Shown here: piece after piece, positions 6,388-7,510 of the stretch
Numbering within the stretch: the first letter of the stretch is position 1
Layout: every line of letters starts with the position of its first letter
Notes under the pieces: model-generated
Seen by the model: only the letters and a program-made list of their open reading frames with translations
Told to the model about the DNA's origin: nothing
The model's database searches: none
NCBI GenBank assembly: GCA_937928015.1
Contig: CALFXA010000259.1
Location: 1 to 7,510 of the forward strand
DNA from: an uncultured Anaerolineales bacterium
GTDB lineage: Bacteria; Chloroflexota; Anaerolineae; Anaerolineales; Villigracilaceae
Direction: 5' to 3'
Length of the DNA: 7,510 nucleotides
Translations under genes and position numbers: made by a program

Positions 6388-7080
6388 TCACTCCAATCCT
6401 AGATTCTTGACCATTTTTTCGATCTCGAAATCGACGAATGTCTCGACGTTATCCTGCAAAAAGCCCGTCAGGTAATCATACAGATACAGCGACGTCAATC
6501 CCTGCATCATGGCCCAGGTGGACAGGGCTAACTGTGTGGCCTCGCCCGAATACGGCATCCCGTACTCACTCAACAGCTTGTACTGCGACTTGAGGCTGGT
6601 CGGCAACCTCAGAGCGGATACCCCGCCCGTGATTCTTCCCGCCGCCATTGCCTCGCCGATGACTCCCTGCAAGACCAGGAAACTACGTTGCGCAACGGGC
6701 CCCAGTTCCTCGGCGAACATATAGCCTTCGATGGGCGTCCCAAATAACAGCAAATAACGCTGCGGATTTTCCACTGCCCACTGAAAGTAGGCCTTGCTCA
6801 TTCCGCGGAAGCGGCCTGCATAGTCATCCGCATTGTTCGCATCCCGCCCCGCTTCCAGCGCTGCCGTGAACGCGCTGAAGGCTTCCGTCATCAATGCGGT
6901 GACCAGCGCATCGCGGTCTTTGAAATATCGATACAGCGCAGGGGCGGTCACGCCCATCTCGCGCGCAATCCCCCGCAGCGAAAGTGCCGCCGCTCCCTCC
7001 TCGCCAATTTGTTTCCAGGCGGTCGAGAGAATCTCTTCGCGGGTTGACTCCCGCAGCCGTTCGCGTCTTGTTTGTGTCAT
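6388..7080 (-). CDS. TetR/AcrR-family transcriptional regulator
   Basis: A 230-residue repressor-type regulator. The N-terminal helix-turn-helix spans about residues 14-58, with the recognition region around LRGIAREMGV (35-44) and the family hallmark ALYRYFKDRDAL (48-59). The ligand-binding C-terminal half is helical, with NPQRYLLLFG (105-114) resembling the WHG-type C-terminal domain of this family. Its ligand is unknown. It is the first gene of a minus-strand operon with a CPBP protease homologue and a deazaflavin-family oxidoreductase, so these are its probable targets along with itself. The ATG at 7080 has no Shine-Dalgarno upstream (AACGAAAAT precedes it), so translation may be weak or leader-independent. 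It is divergent from upp, with 120 bases between the starts. Confidence 0.95.
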   Translation of the reverse strand: MTQTRRERLRESTREEILSTAWKQIGEEGAAALSLRGIAREMGVTAPALYRYFKDRDALVTALMTEAFSAFTAALEAGRDANNADDYAGRFRGMSKAYFQWAVENPQRYLLLFGTPIEGYMFAEELGPVAQRSFLVLQGVIGEAMAAGRITGGVSALRLPTSLKSQYKLLSEYGMPYSGEATQLALSTWAMMQGLTSLYLYDYLTGFLQDNVETFVDFEIEKMVKNLGLE

Positions 7081-7106
7081 ATATTTTCGTTATATATATT
7101 TATTTT

Positions 7107-7135
7107 AGTTTACAGTGTTTACAATTGTATTTCAA
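7107..7135 (-). promoter_or_regulatory. Candidate promoter of the tetR operon
   Basis: Read on the minus strand, TTGAAA (complement at 7130-7135, 5 of 6) and TAAACT (complement at 7107-7112, 4 of 6) are separated by exactly 17 bases. A start would fall near 7100, giving a leader of about 20 bases without a Shine-Dalgarno sequence. The very AT-rich 7081-7106 stretch offers competing -10-like boxes (for example TATAAC at 7089-7094), so the exact start is uncertain. Confidence 0.4.
7108..7129. promoter_or_regulatory. Candidate TetR operator: palindrome and direct repeats
   Basis: TACAATTGTA (7120-7129) is a perfect 10-bp palindrome. It overlaps two copies of GTTTACA (7108-7114 and 7117-7123) spaced nine bases apart. 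All of this lies within the -35 to -10 region of the candidate tetR promoter, where a TetR-family autorepressor would block transcription, and upstream of the upp -35 box. Assignment to this regulator is inferred from position only. Confidence 0.4.
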
Positions 7136-7144
7136 AACTCGGAT

Positions 7145-7173
7145 TTGTCAAGAGCAGGGCCACTCACTATAAT
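7145..7173 (+). promoter_or_regulatory. Near-consensus sigma-70 promoter for upp
   Basis: TTGTCA (7145-7150, 5 of 6) and a perfect TATAAT (7168-7173) are separated by 17 bases. Transcription would begin near 7180, giving a leader of about 20 bases that carries AAGGAGAA (7190-7197) just before the ATG at 7201. This is the best promoter in the window. Confidence 0.8.
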
Positions 7174-7200
7174 AGAAACAACCCTTCTCAAGGAGAACCC

Positions 7201-7510
7201 ATGTCAACCGTCCACGCTTCCACTCACCCCCTGGTTGCCCATAAATTATCCCGTCTGCGCGACAAGAATACCGAGCCCAAGAAATTCCGCGAACTGGTGC
7301 GCGAGATTGCCAGCCTGCTCGCCTATGAAGCCACCGCGGACCTGCTCACCATTCCGCGTGAACTGGAAACGCCGCTAGCGAAAGTCGTCGGTGCGGAATT
7401 GAAGGAAAAGATCGGTTTGGTGCCTGTGCTGCGCGCGGGGCTGGGCATGGTGGAAGGCTTCTGGGAGTTAATGCCGGGCGCCGAGGTCTGGCACATCGGC
7501 TTGTATCGCG
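7201..7510 (+). CDS. upp: Uracil phosphoribosyltransferase, 3' end cut by window edge
   Basis: This enzyme converts uracil and PRPP to UMP in the pyrimidine salvage pathway, in the cytoplasm. The 103 visible residues follow the family closely: HPLVAHKLSRLRDKNT (9-24), FRELVREIASLLAYEAT (29-45), the ETP motif (56-58), VPVLRAGLGMVEG (74-86) with the PRPP/phosphate-contacting arginine, and HIGLYR (98-103). Full-length members are about 208 residues, so roughly half is present; the PRPP-binding signature and uracil-binding C-terminus lie beyond the edge. AAGGAGAA at 7190-7197 and a strong promoter support this start. It is divergent from the tetR operon with no sign of functional linkage. Confidence 0.96.
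   Translation, partial: MSTVHASTHPLVAHKLSRLRDKNTEPKKFRELVREIASLLAYEATADLLTIPRELETPLAKVVGAELKEKIGLVPVLRAGLGMVEGFWELMPGAEVWHIGLYR

Overview
The window reads as ordinary bacterial chromosome from a GC-rich genome, most likely Chloroflexota (Anaerolineae-like). That placement is an inference from protein style: a GH1 enzyme with a T-H-N-E-P acid/base motif, a deazaflavin-dependent oxidoreductase family member, and small zinc-ribbon proteins next to carbohydrate genes. No marker gene proves it. There are seven well-supported complete genes, one gene cut by the right edge, and one doubtful gene fragment at the left edge. I see no rRNA, tRNA, CRISPR array, transposase or phage gene.

Left part (1-2412): a possible divergent gene start at the edge, then a small AT-rich (about 42% GC by hand count) zinc-ribbon protein of unknown function. 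Next comes a complete family 1 beta-glycosidase whose only clear promoter places the transcription start on its ATG (possible leaderless mRNA). A second small zinc-ribbon protein follows, with one C-terminal membrane segment.

Middle (2413-5092): a 10-bp perfect inverted repeat precedes a long membrane protein. That protein combines a secreted, glutamine-amidotransferase-like N-terminal domain with a MOP-superfamily (polysaccharide/lipid flippase-like) membrane body. This architecture is the most unusual thing in the window. It ends at a strong hairpin lying between convergent genes.

Right part (5093-7510): a compact minus-strand operon, in transcription order a TetR/AcrR regulator, a CPBP-family intramembrane protease homologue and a deazaflavin (F420)-dependent nitroreductase-family protein. 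It is transcribed away from upp (uracil phosphoribosyltransferase), which is cut by the right edge. The 120-bp divergent region holds a near-consensus promoter for upp, a candidate promoter for tetR, and a palindrome plus direct repeats inside the latter, as expected for an autoregulated TetR gene.

How the genes work together: GH1 releases sugars from beta-glucosides, and the flippase-like protein probably moves a glycolipid or takes part in envelope assembly. The TetR operon looks like a small stress or xenobiotic-response unit. No single pathway links all the genes.
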